A stretch of DNA of 64,000 nucleotides, from assembly GCA_001028025.1 (NCBI GenBank), contig LDAQ01000056.1, positions 9,010 through 73,009 on the forward strand, given 5' to 3'. Under the pieces are notes generated by a model. It did not search any database, was not told where the DNA came from, and was given only the letters and a program-made list of their open reading frames with translations. Below are positions 35,170 to 43,979 of the stretch, one piece after another. The translations under genes and the position numbers were made by a program. Origin of the DNA: Faecalicatena fissicatena (GTDB taxonomy: Bacteria; Bacillota; Clostridia; Lachnospirales; Lachnospiraceae). Every line of letters begins with the position of its first letter. Within the stretch, counting starts at the first letter, position 1.

Positions 35170-35933
35170 GCGCTCTCGATCGCTTTGCAGAAGTCTTCCT
35201 CATCCTCATATGGTTCCGTCTGAAAATACAGCATGACACACGGCTCCAGCTCTGCGGTTCTGTATTCATTCGGAAGCGGTTTGTCAAACTCTAATGGAAC
35301 TTCTATTCCTGCCGCCATTTTTGAAAAGCCTTCTTCTACCAGGAATTCAGGCAGTTCCATGAGGGCGGCTGTATCGAATTTCTCTCCAATGCTGTTCAAC
35401 AGGCCTTCCCATTCACAGCCAATCTCTTCACAGTATGAAAAATAATCCTCTGCACTTCGGGAGGGCAGATAAATCAGTTTCCTGGCAGGCCTTTCCTTTG
35501 CGGTTATCATACACAGACTCAAATCTTTGCTCATATTTGTTTCCTCCTTATATTTCAGCAATGCATAGTAGTGATTGATCGGATATTGGACAAACATAGG
35601 GATCGGAATCAATTTTTCCCTGTATTCCGAAGGTGTCACATGAAAACGTCTGCAAAAAGAGCGCGTAAAACCTTCATGGGAAGTGAAATGGCTGTTCAGC
35701 GCAACCTGAAGCACGCTGTTTTTTGTGCCTGCCAGTTCATTAGCACTCTCGGTCAGGCATACTGCATTCACATAATCCTGGAGTGTCTTTCCCAGCTGCT
35801 GCTTGAAAATCCGATCTGCATGGCGCCTGGAATATCCGACCGCCCTGCATATTTTTTCTGTACTGAAGTCCTCTTCCTGAAAATGCGCCTTTATATACGC
35901 CTGCATTCTCAGCACTGCCTCAATCTCATTCAT
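35031..35933 (-). CDS. AraC-family regulator with GyrI-like effector domain
   Basis: 300 aa. DNA-binding domain at the N-terminus (residues 1-108: STEKICRAVGYSRRHADRIFKQQLGKTLQDYV, FTSHEGFTRSFCRRFHVTPSEYR) and a GyrI-like/BmrR-type small-molecule-binding domain at about 135-300 (ITAKERPARKLIYLPSRSAEDYFSYCEEIG). MarA/Rob-like architecture, regulators of drug or multidrug responses. No SD stands out; the ATG at 35933 is taken as MNEIEAVLRM. It faces the orphan leader on the opposite strand. Confidence 0.88.
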   Translation of the reverse strand: MNEIEAVLRMQAYIKAHFQEEDFSTEKICRAVGYSRRHADRIFKQQLGKTLQDYVNAVCLTESANELAGTKNSVLQVALNSHFTSHEGFTRSFCRRFHVTPSEYREKLIPIPMFVQYPINHYYALLKYKEETNMSKDLSLCMITAKERPARKLIYLPSRSAEDYFSYCEEIGCEWEGLLNSIGEKFDTAALMELPEFLVEEGFSKMAAGIEVPLEFDKPLPNEYRTAELEPCVMLYFQTEPYEDEEDFCKAIESAYAAIERYNPEAYGYKMGDDIAPSFNFGADAGTGAKLSVPAVKISE

Positions 35934-36083
35934 ACTATGCTTTTTCCTTTACTTAAACATCATACTGTGTCTATAAGGAATCTGTCTTGACAAATCCGGA
36001 CATGTTTATTCTCTCCGGACATCTCTCCCCCATGCCCTGCGGGTGTTCCTGCCATTTATCGACTATGATACATCAGACCTAAA

Positions 36084-36117
36084 ATACCCTAAAGTCTATT
36101 TTAAGACTTTAGGGTAT
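36084..36117 (-). terminator. Terminator of the wall-hydrolase gene
   Basis: Perfect 13-bp stem ATACCCTAAAGTC (36084-36096) / GACTTTAGGGTAT (36105-36117), followed on the minus strand by TTTTAGG. A second hairpin GTTTCAGAAT...ATTCTGAAAC (36123-36151) stands just before it, so termination is in tandem. Confidence 0.75.
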
Positions 36118-36171
36118 CTCTTGTTTCAGAATGAATAATTTATTCTGAAACTTTCCCATAACATATTAATC

Positions 36172-37212
36172 TTACCAGCTTCGGAAGAATAAGTTGTTGC
36201 CGACATTCACCCCCGGCCTGTCCGTAGATCCTGCATAAAGAAAGTAGTAGCAGTCCGCCACTGCAGCCAGTCTTTTCCCGCTCAGAGCTTCTTTGGCTAC
36301 CTGACAAGACAGCGGCCTTGGCCCTCTGGTCAGAGCTGCGTCCAAACTGCCCTTCGTCACCGGTTCAAACTGGTTGGATGCATAAACCACCTCAGTAATA
36401 CTATTCGGAAAATGCGGATCGTTCACCCGATTCAGGATAACAGTCGCAACTGCCAGCAATGAATTGTAATCCTGATAAGCTTCACACTCCAGGATTGCAG
36501 CCAGCAGCTTCTCCTCGCTCTCAGAAACCTGCATTGCCTCTGCCTGCACGGTTGATCCATCCGTACCGCTGGGGTAACCTAATGCTGCTGTCTCCTGCGC
36601 ACGTACCTGCTCAAGCAGCGCATTGTATGCTTCCAGATCTGTGGATGTAGACTCCGCTTTTTTCTGAAGCTCGTCCTTCTGTGATGAAAGCCTGCCCTGC
36701 AGATCGCTCAGCGCTTTCTGCTGATTCTGCAGCGTCTCCTGCTTTGTAGCAATATCTTCCTTTGCTTCTCTTAATTCATCCAGCATGTCCCTATCATAGT
36801 CGCTGATGTTCTGAATAAATTCTGCTTTGTTCAGGAAATCGGCCATGCTTTCTGCAGTGAAAAGCAGCTCCAGAAGAGAGGAATTGCCTGTCTCATATAA
36901 ATACTTAATGCGTGCTTTCATTTCCTCGTACTGCTGTTCTTCATTCGCCGTTGCAACTGCCAGCGCTTCTTCCGTACGCAGGACTTCGCCAGACATGATA
37001 TCCGACTGCATCTCAATGGACTGAATCTCATCGCTGATCGACAGCATCTCCTGGTTGATCCCTTCCAGCTCTGTCTGTTGTTCGGCAATTTTCTGAGATA
37101 AAGATGCAGAATCTTCTGCCCGGACAGGGATCAGGGGACATACCACTGCAAGAGTGCAGACAATCGCAAGTCCCTTATGTAACCTTCGTCTTAAGTACAA
37201 TTTCATAATCAT
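36172..37212 (-). CDS. Secreted SleB-type cell wall hydrolase with coiled coil
   Basis: 346 aa. Signal peptide GLAIVCTLAVVCPLIPVRAE, then a long coiled coil (about 35-205, repeated Leu/Gln/Glu heptads as in PcsB/CwlO N-termini), then a Hydrolase_2/SleB domain (about 235-346) starting with catalytic Glu in LEAILECEAYQDYNSLLAVATVILNRV (Glu in AILECE) and ending WVFFRSW-like NNLFFRSW. SleB domains cleave peptidoglycan as lytic transglycosylases. The coiled coil suggests membrane or FtsEX-type control. The start is ATG 37212 or 37206, both after AGGAAGGA. Terminated by tandem hairpins. Confidence 0.85.
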   Translation of the reverse strand: MIMKLYLRRRLHKGLAIVCTLAVVCPLIPVRAEDSASLSQKIAEQQTELEGINQEMLSISDEIQSIEMQSDIMSGEVLRTEEALAVATANEEQQYEEMKARIKYLYETGNSSLLELLFTAESMADFLNKAEFIQNISDYDRDMLDELREAKEDIATKQETLQNQQKALSDLQGRLSSQKDELQKKAESTSTDLEAYNALLEQVRAQETAALGYPSGTDGSTVQAEAMQVSESEEKLLAAILECEAYQDYNSLLAVATVILNRVNDPHFPNSITEVVYASNQFEPVTKGSLDAALTRGPRPLSCQVAKEALSGKRLAAVADCYYFLYAGSTDRPGVNVGNNLFFRSW

Positions 37213-37376
37213 AATTCCTTCCTGGAAAATAATCTGTTCAGACATTATACTATAAAACGACACATTAAGCAATTTATGTTTTGTCCTAAAATTTCCCAGT
37301 GCACTCCTAACGCAGAGTTTACGCGGGTTGTAACCAATAAATTTTTTCAGATACTTTTGGAAGAAACATAAAAGTT

Positions 37377-37405
37377 ACTGCAAAGGGGTCAGACCCCTTT
37401 GCAGT
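37377..37405. repeat. REP-like palindrome GGGGTCAGACCCC, copy 1
   Basis: Perfect 14-bp arms ACTGCAAAGGGGTC / GACCCCTTTGCAGT around a single A. The palindrome contains the stop codon and the last codons (Cys-Lys-Gly-Val) of the methyltransferase-like gene at 37389-38414. Related copies are at 45245-45292 and 50810-50854. Confidence 0.85.
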
Positions 37406-38414
37406 TACCAAAATCCCGTCCAGCCTGCACAAAGGCCTTCAGATTCTCCGGTGGGGTAGTCGCGGTTACCTCACATCCGCTTCCTAGAATAAAGTTCCCG
37501 CCCTTTTTCCCTTCCTGTACGACTTTTGCAGTCTGGTCATAAACCTCCTGCGCCGTTCCATTTGCCAGTAAAGACGGATCTATGTTGCCCCTCAGTACTT
37601 TCCCTGTCTGCTTCTTCAGTTCCGTCACATCGCACAGATGGTCAAAATCAATGATATCGCTGCCATTCCTCGCAATGCGGTCTGCAATCCCGTGTATATC
37701 CTCGCAAATGTGAGTAATCGCCTTCACTCCATTATCGTGAATTGCAGAAACAAGCCTTGTCTCATAAGGCAGTGCAAATTCTTCATAATTCTGTGCAGAT
37801 ATTACAGTATTGGATGCCATGGCGTGTCCGAAGGAAATAGCATCTACCCCCGTCTCCGCCAGGTATTTGACATAGTTCACCGTATAAGCCAGGCAGCGTT
37901 CCAGCAGTTCATGCAGCGTCTCGGGGTCTGTCAGCATCCCCACCAGCAGTTCTTCCATAGGGATCAGCTGACTGGCTACATTCAACGGAGCATTACACCA
38001 TGCTGTCACGTAAATTCTGTCCCCAATCTCTTTTTTTACAATTTCTGATGCACGCAGGATGGTTTTTGTAGGCTCTGTCTCCCACGGGTTGGTGACCTTC
38101 ACCCGCTCGTACTCATCCAGTTCCTCTAAATAATATTCGGTCAGTTTCGAGGTTTCTTCCTCCGGCCTGATGTATTTGCTGCCTATCGCCATGCCTTCAT
38201 TTGCAATATCTGTAGTGATTCCTACCGCATCCCACTGATACTTCTCAGCCGCTGCAATAATCGCTTTAGCCATATTTCCTGGATCTGTCATATAATCCCG
38301 CATGGTCATCCCCTCAACCGCACGGCACGTTGCATGGCTGATCTTCGGAAAAATCGGAATATAGTCCGGCTGTTTTCCTTCGAGTACCTTTTCCATTCTT
38401 TCTCTTGACAACAT
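37389..38414 (-). CDS. Uroporphyrinogen decarboxylase-family protein (MtaA/CmuA type)
   Basis: 341 aa, URO-D superfamily TIM barrel. HxC zinc motif THICEDI (about residue 235) and final EVTATTPPENLKAF are as in the methylcobamide:CoM/THF methyltransferase branch rather than HemE. Start at 38414 (MLSRERMEKVLEGKQPDY) with AGGAGG 7 bases upstream. Last gene of the GntR-controlled cluster. No corrinoid protein gene is next to it, so its methyl donor, if it is a methyltransferase, is encoded elsewhere. The C-terminus lies inside a REP-like palindrome. Confidence 0.82.
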   Translation of the reverse strand: MLSRERMEKVLEGKQPDYIPIFPKISHATCRAVEGMTMRDYMTDPGNMAKAIIAAAEKYQWDAVGITTDIANEGMAIGSKYIRPEEETSKLTEYYLEELDEYERVKVTNPWETEPTKTILRASEIVKKEIGDRIYVTAWCNAPLNVASQLIPMEELLVGMLTDPETLHELLERCLAYTVNYVKYLAETGVDAISFGHAMASNTVISAQNYEEFALPYETRLVSAIHDNGVKAITHICEDIHGIADRIARNGSDIIDFDHLCDVTELKKQTGKVLRGNIDPSLLANGTAQEVYDQTAKVVQEGKKGGNFILGSGCEVTATTPPENLKAFVQAGRDFGNCKGV

Positions 38415-38425
38415 TTTGATACCTC

Positions 38426-39826
38426 CTAAAACTGAAGTCCTAAACTGGCCAGAATCACCATGATGACAGTTACACACATCGGGATAATAACGGATACCAC
38501 ACAAATATCCTTATAAGACTGCTTATGCGTCATCCCGCATAATGCTAGAGTCGTAAGTACCGCTCCATTAAATGGGAGTGTATCCAGCCCGCCTGATGCA
38601 AGTGAAGCAATTCTGTGCAGTACTTCCGGTGATATTCCGGCAGATGCAGCCATCTGCATATAAGTATCTGCGAATCCACTGATTGCAGCCCCAAGCCCTC
38701 CTGAAGCCGATCCGGTAATACCGCAGAGTATATTAACCGAAAGCGCCTCCGATATCAACGGATTCTGAGAACTTCCTACCAGAAGCTGCTGCAGCCCGGT
38801 GTAAAGCGGCAGAGAAGTGATTACCGTTCCAAATCCGACAATGGCACAGGCATTGACGATTGGTCCGAAAGTCGTTGACACGCCATCTTTTAGTACCGTA
38901 TTAATCCCTATATTTTTTAATTTCTTTATATTCATCAGCAAAATAACAACGATAGAGATTACAATTGCAATAATAACACTCCAGTTACCGGCAACTGACG
39001 CAAGGGTGGTCCCGTAATCTTCCAGGTATCCGCCGCTCACTCCCGGAAAATATACCTTTGATAAAAACAGGTTTAACCCAAACATAAGGACTATGGGGAG
39101 TATCGCCAAATAGATCGGCGGGACATCTGCACCGTCGGCCATATCAACCGCCGCCGTTTCATCCTGGTGTTCCCCGTATCCTTCTCCCTGTGCCTTCGCC
39201 TTTTTCGCTCTTCCCGACAGCCAGAGATAGCCCAGCCCGAACAACAGGATACTGGCGATTATCCCCAGCCCCGGCGCCGCAAAAGAATCGGTCCCGAATA
39301 CGGACATGGGAATGGTATTCTGTACCTGCGGGGTGCCCGGCAGTGCTGTCATCGTAAATGTAAACGCCCCCAGCGCTATGGCCCCCGGAATCAGCCGTTT
39401 CGGGATATCTGCCTCCCGGAACAGAGAAATCGCAATCGGATAAACTACAAATGCCACCACAAACAGTGATACTCCACCATAAGTCAGAATCGCGCCTGCC
39501 AGAACCACCGACATAATTGCCTTGCCTTTTCCCAGCCGCAGCGCAACAAATCTTGCAATCGACTTCGTATAACCTACACTATCCATCATTTTCGCAAATA
39601 AAGCGCCAGTGACAAACAGCGGGAAGAAATTTTTCGCAAAATTTCCGAACCCCTTCATATACACTTCTGTATAGGTTGCCATCACCTTAGCATCCAGCCC
39701 GCATGCAAACAATACCAGTATAATTGCGCCTACAGGGGCCACGATTACGATAGGTGCGCCTTTATAAGAGAAATAAATCAGAAATATCAGTACTGCTATC
39801 AATCCTACAACTGCTGAAATTGTCAT
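38426..39826 (-). CDS. GntP/CitM-like permease for an organic acid
   Basis: 466 aa, about 12 TM segments, GntP-family H+ symporter (relatives carry gluconate, hydroxybutyrate, glycerate). Landmarks: ILTYGGVSLFVVAFVVYPIA, LPGTPQVQNTIP, GITGSASGGLGAAISGFADTY and the C-terminal PFNGAVLTTLALCGMTHKQSY. Central cytoplasmic loop at about 205-235. 4 bp after the Tm-1-like gene and 11 bp before the UroD-family gene, so in one operon. A hydroxy-acid or sugar-acid substrate is implied. Confidence 0.88.
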   Translation of the reverse strand: MTISAVVGLIAVLIFLIYFSYKGAPIVIVAPVGAIILVLFACGLDAKVMATYTEVYMKGFGNFAKNFFPLFVTGALFAKMMDSVGYTKSIARFVALRLGKGKAIMSVVLAGAILTYGGVSLFVVAFVVYPIAISLFREADIPKRLIPGAIALGAFTFTMTALPGTPQVQNTIPMSVFGTDSFAAPGLGIIASILLFGLGYLWLSGRAKKAKAQGEGYGEHQDETAAVDMADGADVPPIYLAILPIVLMFGLNLFLSKVYFPGVSGGYLEDYGTTLASVAGNWSVIIAIVISIVVILLMNIKKLKNIGINTVLKDGVSTTFGPIVNACAIVGFGTVITSLPLYTGLQQLLVGSSQNPLISEALSVNILCGITGSASGGLGAAISGFADTYMQMAASAGISPEVLHRIASLASGGLDTLPFNGAVLTTLALCGMTHKQSYKDICVVSVIIPMCVTVIMVILASLGLQF

Positions 39827-39830
39827 AAAC

Positions 39831-41045
39831 CTACCTCTTTTCTATCCATTTTTGTACTTCCTGTATGCAAAGGTCAATGCAGGCCTTATCATTTATATTT
39901 CCCTCCACCTCTAACACACGGACTCCTTTATCCAGTTCCGACTTCAGCGCCTCCGCAAATGCCTGGTCTGCTTCAGGGTCGCAGAGTTCCTGTCCTTTTC
40001 TTCCAGCCTCACAGAAACCATCATCCGGAAGAACTACCGTGACCGGCCCTTTGGCACGGTTCAGCCGTTTCGCCACTTCTGCCCCCAGCATGTGCATTTC
40101 TTCCGGAAATGCTTTCGTATGGCATATATTTGCATTATGAAATACATGCTTCCGTTCTTCAAACCTGTCAGGACGAGCAGTCTCGCCCTCTTCAAAATAA
40201 TAGTCAAGAACATCAACCGCACCGGGGACGCAGAGGATCGGAATGCCTGCCTGGCCCGCTGCTTCAAGCCTCCCTGGCGCCCCTTCACAAAAACCTCCCA
40301 GCATCTCACAGGTCACCTCATGGAGATTCGCATCCAGAGAAATATCAAATACGCCCTGTCTTATCATCTCCTCATAACATCTCCCGCCAGTGCCGTTAGC
40401 ATGAAAACAGACAACTTCTTCCTCCATACCCTTCACAATTCCATCGGCAAATCTGGTGGTAACACCAAGCATTGTCATGCCTATTTTTGTTTTATTCGTA
40501 TCCACTCTGCGATACGGATGTATTACCATTCCCGCCATCGCCTGCACACATTGGTAAATCACCTCTCTGCTGATGGAATTCAGTCCCGAGAAATCTACCA
40601 TAGAATGCTTCAGAATAATATCTTTTGCTCCCACAAACTGTTCTATCGTTCTTTTTCCAGAGATCAGCGGAGAGACAATCATCTTTGGCAATCCAAAAGG
40701 CAGCTGTTTCATAGCCTCTGCCGCCATCCTGGCATTCTGCCCTCCGCCAATGCAGAGAATCCCCTGAAACCGTCCGTCCGCGTATGCTTTTTGAACGGCT
40801 GACTCTGCCGCTTTCTCCATCACGCTGATGCAGTCTGCTTTTTCCATCTTCAGGATCTGGTTCTCCCAAATCCCTGCGGCCTCCAGTATCTCCTTTGCGC
40901 TCAAATCAGCATGGATATTTTCCAGTCTGCGCGTACTCAAATCAATTAAAAATGTGAACAGGCCCTTCTTTTCTATCAGTTGTTTTGCATACAGAATTTC
41001 CTCTTCTTTTGTATCCAGAGAAGATATCAATGCGATTGTCTTCAT
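39831..41045 (-). CDS. Tm-1-like ATP-binding domain protein (UPF0261)
   Basis: 404 aa. Begins MKTIALISSLDTKEEEILYAK, the hallmark of UPF0261/Tm-1-like proteins, with GIGGGQNA-like motif (ILCIGGGQNARMAAEAM) and later GVTTRFADGIVKGM. Tomato Tm-1 shares this ATP-binding fold, but bacterial family members have no settled function and often sit in sugar-acid or aromatic catabolic clusters. Start at 41045; SD GCAGGGA. A longer frame overlapping the upstream gene has no SD. Confidence 0.85.
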   Translation of the reverse strand: MKTIALISSLDTKEEEILYAKQLIEKKGLFTFLIDLSTRRLENIHADLSAKEILEAAGIWENQILKMEKADCISVMEKAAESAVQKAYADGRFQGILCIGGGQNARMAAEAMKQLPFGLPKMIVSPLISGKRTIEQFVGAKDIILKHSMVDFSGLNSISREVIYQCVQAMAGMVIHPYRRVDTNKTKIGMTMLGVTTRFADGIVKGMEEEVVCFHANGTGGRCYEEMIRQGVFDISLDANLHEVTCEMLGGFCEGAPGRLEAAGQAGIPILCVPGAVDVLDYYFEEGETARPDRFEERKHVFHNANICHTKAFPEEMHMLGAEVAKRLNRAKGPVTVVLPDDGFCEAGRKGQELCDPEADQAFAEALKSELDKGVRVLEVEGNINDKACIDLCIQEVQKWIEKR

Positions 41046-41058
41046 ATTTTGTCCCTGC

Positions 41059-41856
41059 CTATACACCCAGTATTCTTCCCGACTCTACCAGATCAATCAT
41101 CTCCGGTGCATGAGTCGGAAGAATGAACTCCGGTGATTTTGCCCTGCGCTTTAATTCAACAATGCTGTTCCATGAATCAACGATATCCAGAAACCGCCCC
41201 GGAGGTGTAATGTCATAATGGGCCTCAGGAACTTCTTTTATATTATCATAGGTAAAAATCAAATCACCACAGCAGTGATATTCCCCGTCCTTTGTATTAA
41301 CCACGACTGTCTGATGACCTACGGAATGTCCTGCGCTGGGATACACGCTGATCCCGTCCAGCACCTCACATTCCCCATCCAGGAGGGTGATTTCCATATC
41401 TTTAAACTGAGGCTCTATCCCCAATACAGGATATTCATATGACTTATAGTAAAGAGGGATCGGGTTCTTCGCAAACTCATATTCTTTTTGCTGTGCATAC
41501 ATTTTAGCGTTTGTAAACCTGCCCATATAATAGACATGATCCCAGTGTAAATGTGTAAAAATAACGGTATCGATTTCTTCGCACCCGATCCCCAGTTTTT
41601 CCAGCTGCTCATAGACTGCATGGCCTTTTGGCTGCACAGAACCCGGATGATGATATTTTCCGGCTGTTTCTGTATCAGACATTCCCGTATCAATCAGGAT
41701 CTTGTGCCCGTTTCCCTGCACAAGAAAAATGGTAACCGGTAAATCCAGGAATCCCTCTGTATCATAGTACTTATGTATGCTGTGATGGTAAAGGTAAGTT
41801 GCCTTGTTTGTATGTGTATATCCTGTAATAATGGGGGTAATCGTATAGTTCTGCAT
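41059..41856 (-). CDS. Metallo-beta-lactamase fold hydrolase (lactonase-like)
   Basis: 265 aa. Metal site H102-x-H104-x-D106-H107 (FTHLHWDHVYY), then H in PSAGHSVGHQ, D in CCGDLIF, and final H in LPTHAPE. Closest in pattern to AhlD-type N-acyl homoserine lactonases and related lactonases. In a cluster with an organic-acid permease and a class II aldolase, it may open a lactone of the imported acid (inference). Confidence 0.87.
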   Translation of the reverse strand: MQNYTITPIITGYTHTNKATYLYHHSIHKYYDTEGFLDLPVTIFLVQGNGHKILIDTGMSDTETAGKYHHPGSVQPKGHAVYEQLEKLGIGCEEIDTVIFTHLHWDHVYYMGRFTNAKMYAQQKEYEFAKNPIPLYYKSYEYPVLGIEPQFKDMEITLLDGECEVLDGISVYPSAGHSVGHQTVVVNTKDGEYHCCGDLIFTYDNIKEVPEAHYDITPPGRFLDIVDSWNSIVELKRRAKSPEFILPTHAPEMIDLVESGRILGV

Positions 41857-41882
41857 ATGTATCCTCCTGATTTTAAATTCAA

Positions 41883-42494
41883 CTATTTCTGATTGTTATT
41901 TAGGCGTTTCATTTTCTCATCTTCCCAGAATATCATGGCGGTCTCTTCGATGAGTTCTGCTGTCTGCCCTGCTTTCTCCGCGGTCTTCCCGACTGCCACG
42001 ATACCATGGCCCCTGAGTATGAACGCTGTAAGGGAAGGATTTTTTTCAAAAGCATCAAAGACCTTATATAGCTCCTGCTCTTCTACCGCCTGCGTCTTCA
42101 CATCTATCACAGGTATGGGCGCCTTCAGCTTCAATGCAGAATGCATCGTGACAAGCTCAACCTGATCAAAATGAAGGGATGCCAGAATTGCATATGGAGA
42201 ATGGACATGGACAATCCCTCCAATTTCGGTAAATTTTTTATACAGATTCCCATGAAGAACTGATTCTCTCGTTGGCTGGTAATTTCCCTGTACAAGCGTC
42301 CCACTAAAATCTGTTACTGTTAAGTTTTCTTCCGAACATGCTCCATAAGAAAAACCGCTTGGCTTTACTATCATCAAATGATCATCAAGCCTGACACTCA
42401 GGTTCCCGCCGGTTCCGGTCTGTATGCCGCTGTCATATGTCCGGCCGGCTGCACGCAGGAAATCATTTTTCTTTTCTATAAAATTAAGATACAT
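41883..42494 (-). CDS. Class II aldolase/adducin family protein
   Basis: 203 aa, fuculose-phosphate aldolase-like. Zn ligands HVHSPYA (two His) and the third His in FILRGHGIVAVG; catalytic Glu region TRESVLHGNLYKKF. GTGGNLSVRLDDHLMIVKPSGFSYG is the usual phosphate-binding start. First gene of the operon, expressed from the region that carries two GntR-type palindromes. Substrate is probably a phosphorylated sugar acid, but no kinase is present, so a non-phosphorylated substrate is also possible. Confidence 0.9.
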   Translation of the reverse strand: MYLNFIEKKNDFLRAAGRTYDSGIQTGTGGNLSVRLDDHLMIVKPSGFSYGACSEENLTVTDFSGTLVQGNYQPTRESVLHGNLYKKFTEIGGIVHVHSPYAILASLHFDQVELVTMHSALKLKAPIPVIDVKTQAVEEQELYKVFDAFEKNPSLTAFILRGHGIVAVGKTAEKAGQTAELIEETAMIFWEDEKMKRLNNNQK

Positions 42495-42514
42495 AGATTT
42501 TCCTTTCTTGTATT

Positions 42515-42534
42515 TTGGTATTTTTTAATACCAA
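42515..42534. promoter_or_regulatory. GntR operator candidate, aldolase side
   Basis: TTGGTAT-N6-ATACCAA, 20 bp, located 21 bp before the aldolase start. The same arms and spacing recur at 42688-42707. Confidence 0.7.
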
Positions 42535-42686
42535 TTTATCATGTTTTTAACAGGCCCTGTTTCTATTAAAATATTATAACTTTTATAGATTTTAGTCAAT
42601 ATTACTTTCGTTTGTTTTTTATTTTCATGTATATTGCACTATTTTTGACATTCATTTTTATCTAATAGGTTTATTTATAGCTCTTT

Positions 42687-42749
42687 ATTGGTATATATAA
42701 ATACCAATATTTTTATGCCATTGCTTTACGCTCTGATTTTTGGTATAAT
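42687..42749 (+). promoter_or_regulatory. GntR operator candidate and promoter of the regulator gene
   Basis: Palindrome ATTGGTAT-N6-ATACCAAT (42687-42708, 22 bp). It is followed by TTGCTT (42721-42726), 17-bp spacer, TATAAT (42744-42749) reading towards the gntR-type gene. A half-site TTGGTAT overlaps the -10. The site lies in the divergent region and matches the one at 42515. Confidence 0.7.
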
Positions 42750-42782
42750 TCTATCACATGATATTATTACGGAGGCATAGAT

Positions 42783-43493
42783 ATGAAAAAGAAATCATTG
42801 GGAGAAGTTATTTCAGAAGATATAAAAAAAGAGATTCTATCCGGCAAATATAAGGCCGGGGACAAGCTTCCCACAGAGCGTGAGCTTGCAGAATATTATA
42901 AAGTCAGCCGTGTCCCGGTCCGGGAAGCAATTTCCATACTAACCAGGGAGGACATTGTCTCCGTCAAAAGAAGTTCCGGTATATTTGTAACCAATATCCC
43001 GCCCTCCTTTATTGCTTCCGAACAAGACACGCCTTATTTAAAGAATGAAGTTATTTTACAGGAATCCGTACAGCTCAGGCGTTTAATCGAATCTGAGGGC
43101 AGCAGGCAGGCAGCAATTCACGCGAATGCCGAAGATATCATCCAGATACAGGAAAGCCTGTTTCGTTCTATTGATGAGATCCGCAAGCTGAAAGCCGGAC
43201 AGGATAATCATTTTTTCCAGGCGGATACCGAGTTCCACCTTGCGGTTTCGAACGCATCGCATTCCGCTTTTTTTACCGGCTGCCTCTCTTCTATGCCACA
43301 GATTATATCAAACCATCAGTACTGGAGCCTGAAAAATACAACCCCCATGGATGAGGTCGTTTCCTATCATACAGCCATATTCGAGGCAATACTGACGCAG
43401 AACCCCGAACGGGCTTATGAGGCAATGTACCAGCATCTGAGCAGAGTCAAGAAACTCCTGACAGGGAATATGCCTGACAGGACAGGCAGTTAA
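42783..43493 (+). CDS. GntR/FadR-family regulator
   Basis: 236 aa. N-terminal winged helix (LGEVISEDIKKEILSGKYKAGDKLPTERELAEYYKVSRVPVREAISILTRE) and an FCD effector domain (about 90-230; Arg-His-type metal site at FHLAVSNASH and SYHTAIFEAI). FCD regulators respond to organic acids such as lactate, gluconate or galactonate. Divergent from the aldolase operon with two shared palindromes between, so local control is very likely. SD GGAGG before ATG 42783. Confidence 0.92.
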   Translation: MKKKSLGEVISEDIKKEILSGKYKAGDKLPTERELAEYYKVSRVPVREAISILTREDIVSVKRSSGIFVTNIPPSFIASEQDTPYLKNEVILQESVQLRRLIESEGSRQAAIHANAEDIIQIQESLFRSIDEIRKLKAGQDNHFFQADTEFHLAVSNASHSAFFTGCLSSMPQIISNHQYWSLKNTTPMDEVVSYHTAIFEAILTQNPERAYEAMYQHLSRVKKLLTGNMPDRTGS

Positions 43494-43523
43494 TTATATG
43501 GGCAGATATGTGTTATACAAACA

Positions 43524-43560
43524 AAAAAGTAACCAGTCGGTAAAGGTGTGGTTACTTTTT
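43524..43560 (+). terminator. Terminator of the GntR-family gene
   Basis: AAAAAGTAACC (43524-43534) / GGTTACTTTTT (43550-43560), 11-bp stem whose 3' arm ends in the U run. Confidence 0.8.
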
Positions 43561-43654
43561 AATCTTACGTTATCTTTCTCTCTTTAATATTGCCGTAATT
43601 AGAAAATGATCGAACAGCAGGAAAGACAGATGGCTGGTAAATAAGTAAAATTTC

Positions 43655-43954
43655 GTAATACCCGCAGTCATTCTGCTGCTTTTGTGTTTATCTTATTCGG
43701 TGATGAATTCCTTTCTCGTCTTATACGCCGCGATGAGAAATGTAGAGGCACACATCATGCCTGTTTTTACCGTATATGCATTAACGATGCTTATCTCCCG
43801 GCAATTTATCGGCAGAATGGCAGATAAGTATGGGACGGTACCGGTTGCAATACCATCGATGGTTTGCTTTGCCGTATCTTCCACCGCACTCGGTGTCAGT
43901 GTATGTTTCCGCGGATATATAAAACGGATAGAAACATACGATCAGGGACTTTAA
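43655..43954 (+). pseudogene. Remnant of an MFS transporter
   Basis: About 90 codons read VIPAVILLLLCLSYSVMNSF...FTVYALTMLISRQFIGRMADKYGTVPVAIPSM, two TM helices with the RxxGRxADKYG-type loop that typifies the middle of DHA1 drug/metabolite MFS proteins. No start with SD, and both the N-terminal half and the rest are missing, so it is a broken fragment. The final ~20 codons (CFRGYIKRIETYDQGL) no longer look like a TM protein. Confidence 0.7.
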
Positions 43955-43979
43955 AAACTGGCAGCTATCCACTTTCCTC

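Noticed and set aside
37371..37383. AAAAGTTACTGCA, identical to part of the downstream box in the 1.1 and 7.2 kb promoters
   Set aside because: It lacks the paired upstream repeats and the TGCTAGGATA -10, and lies at the end of a gene inside the REP-like region, so it is probably chance.
40092..40802. 236-codon plus-strand frame opposite the Tm-1-like gene
   Set aside because: Antisense shadow; no SD, and composition (His, Arg, Cys rich) is typical of a reverse-frame artefact.
43524..43560. AAAAAGTAACC hairpin considered as another site of the AraC-type response regulator
   Set aside because: It is a simple terminator after the GntR gene; the repeat differs (GTAACC not GTTAC) and no promoter is next to it.
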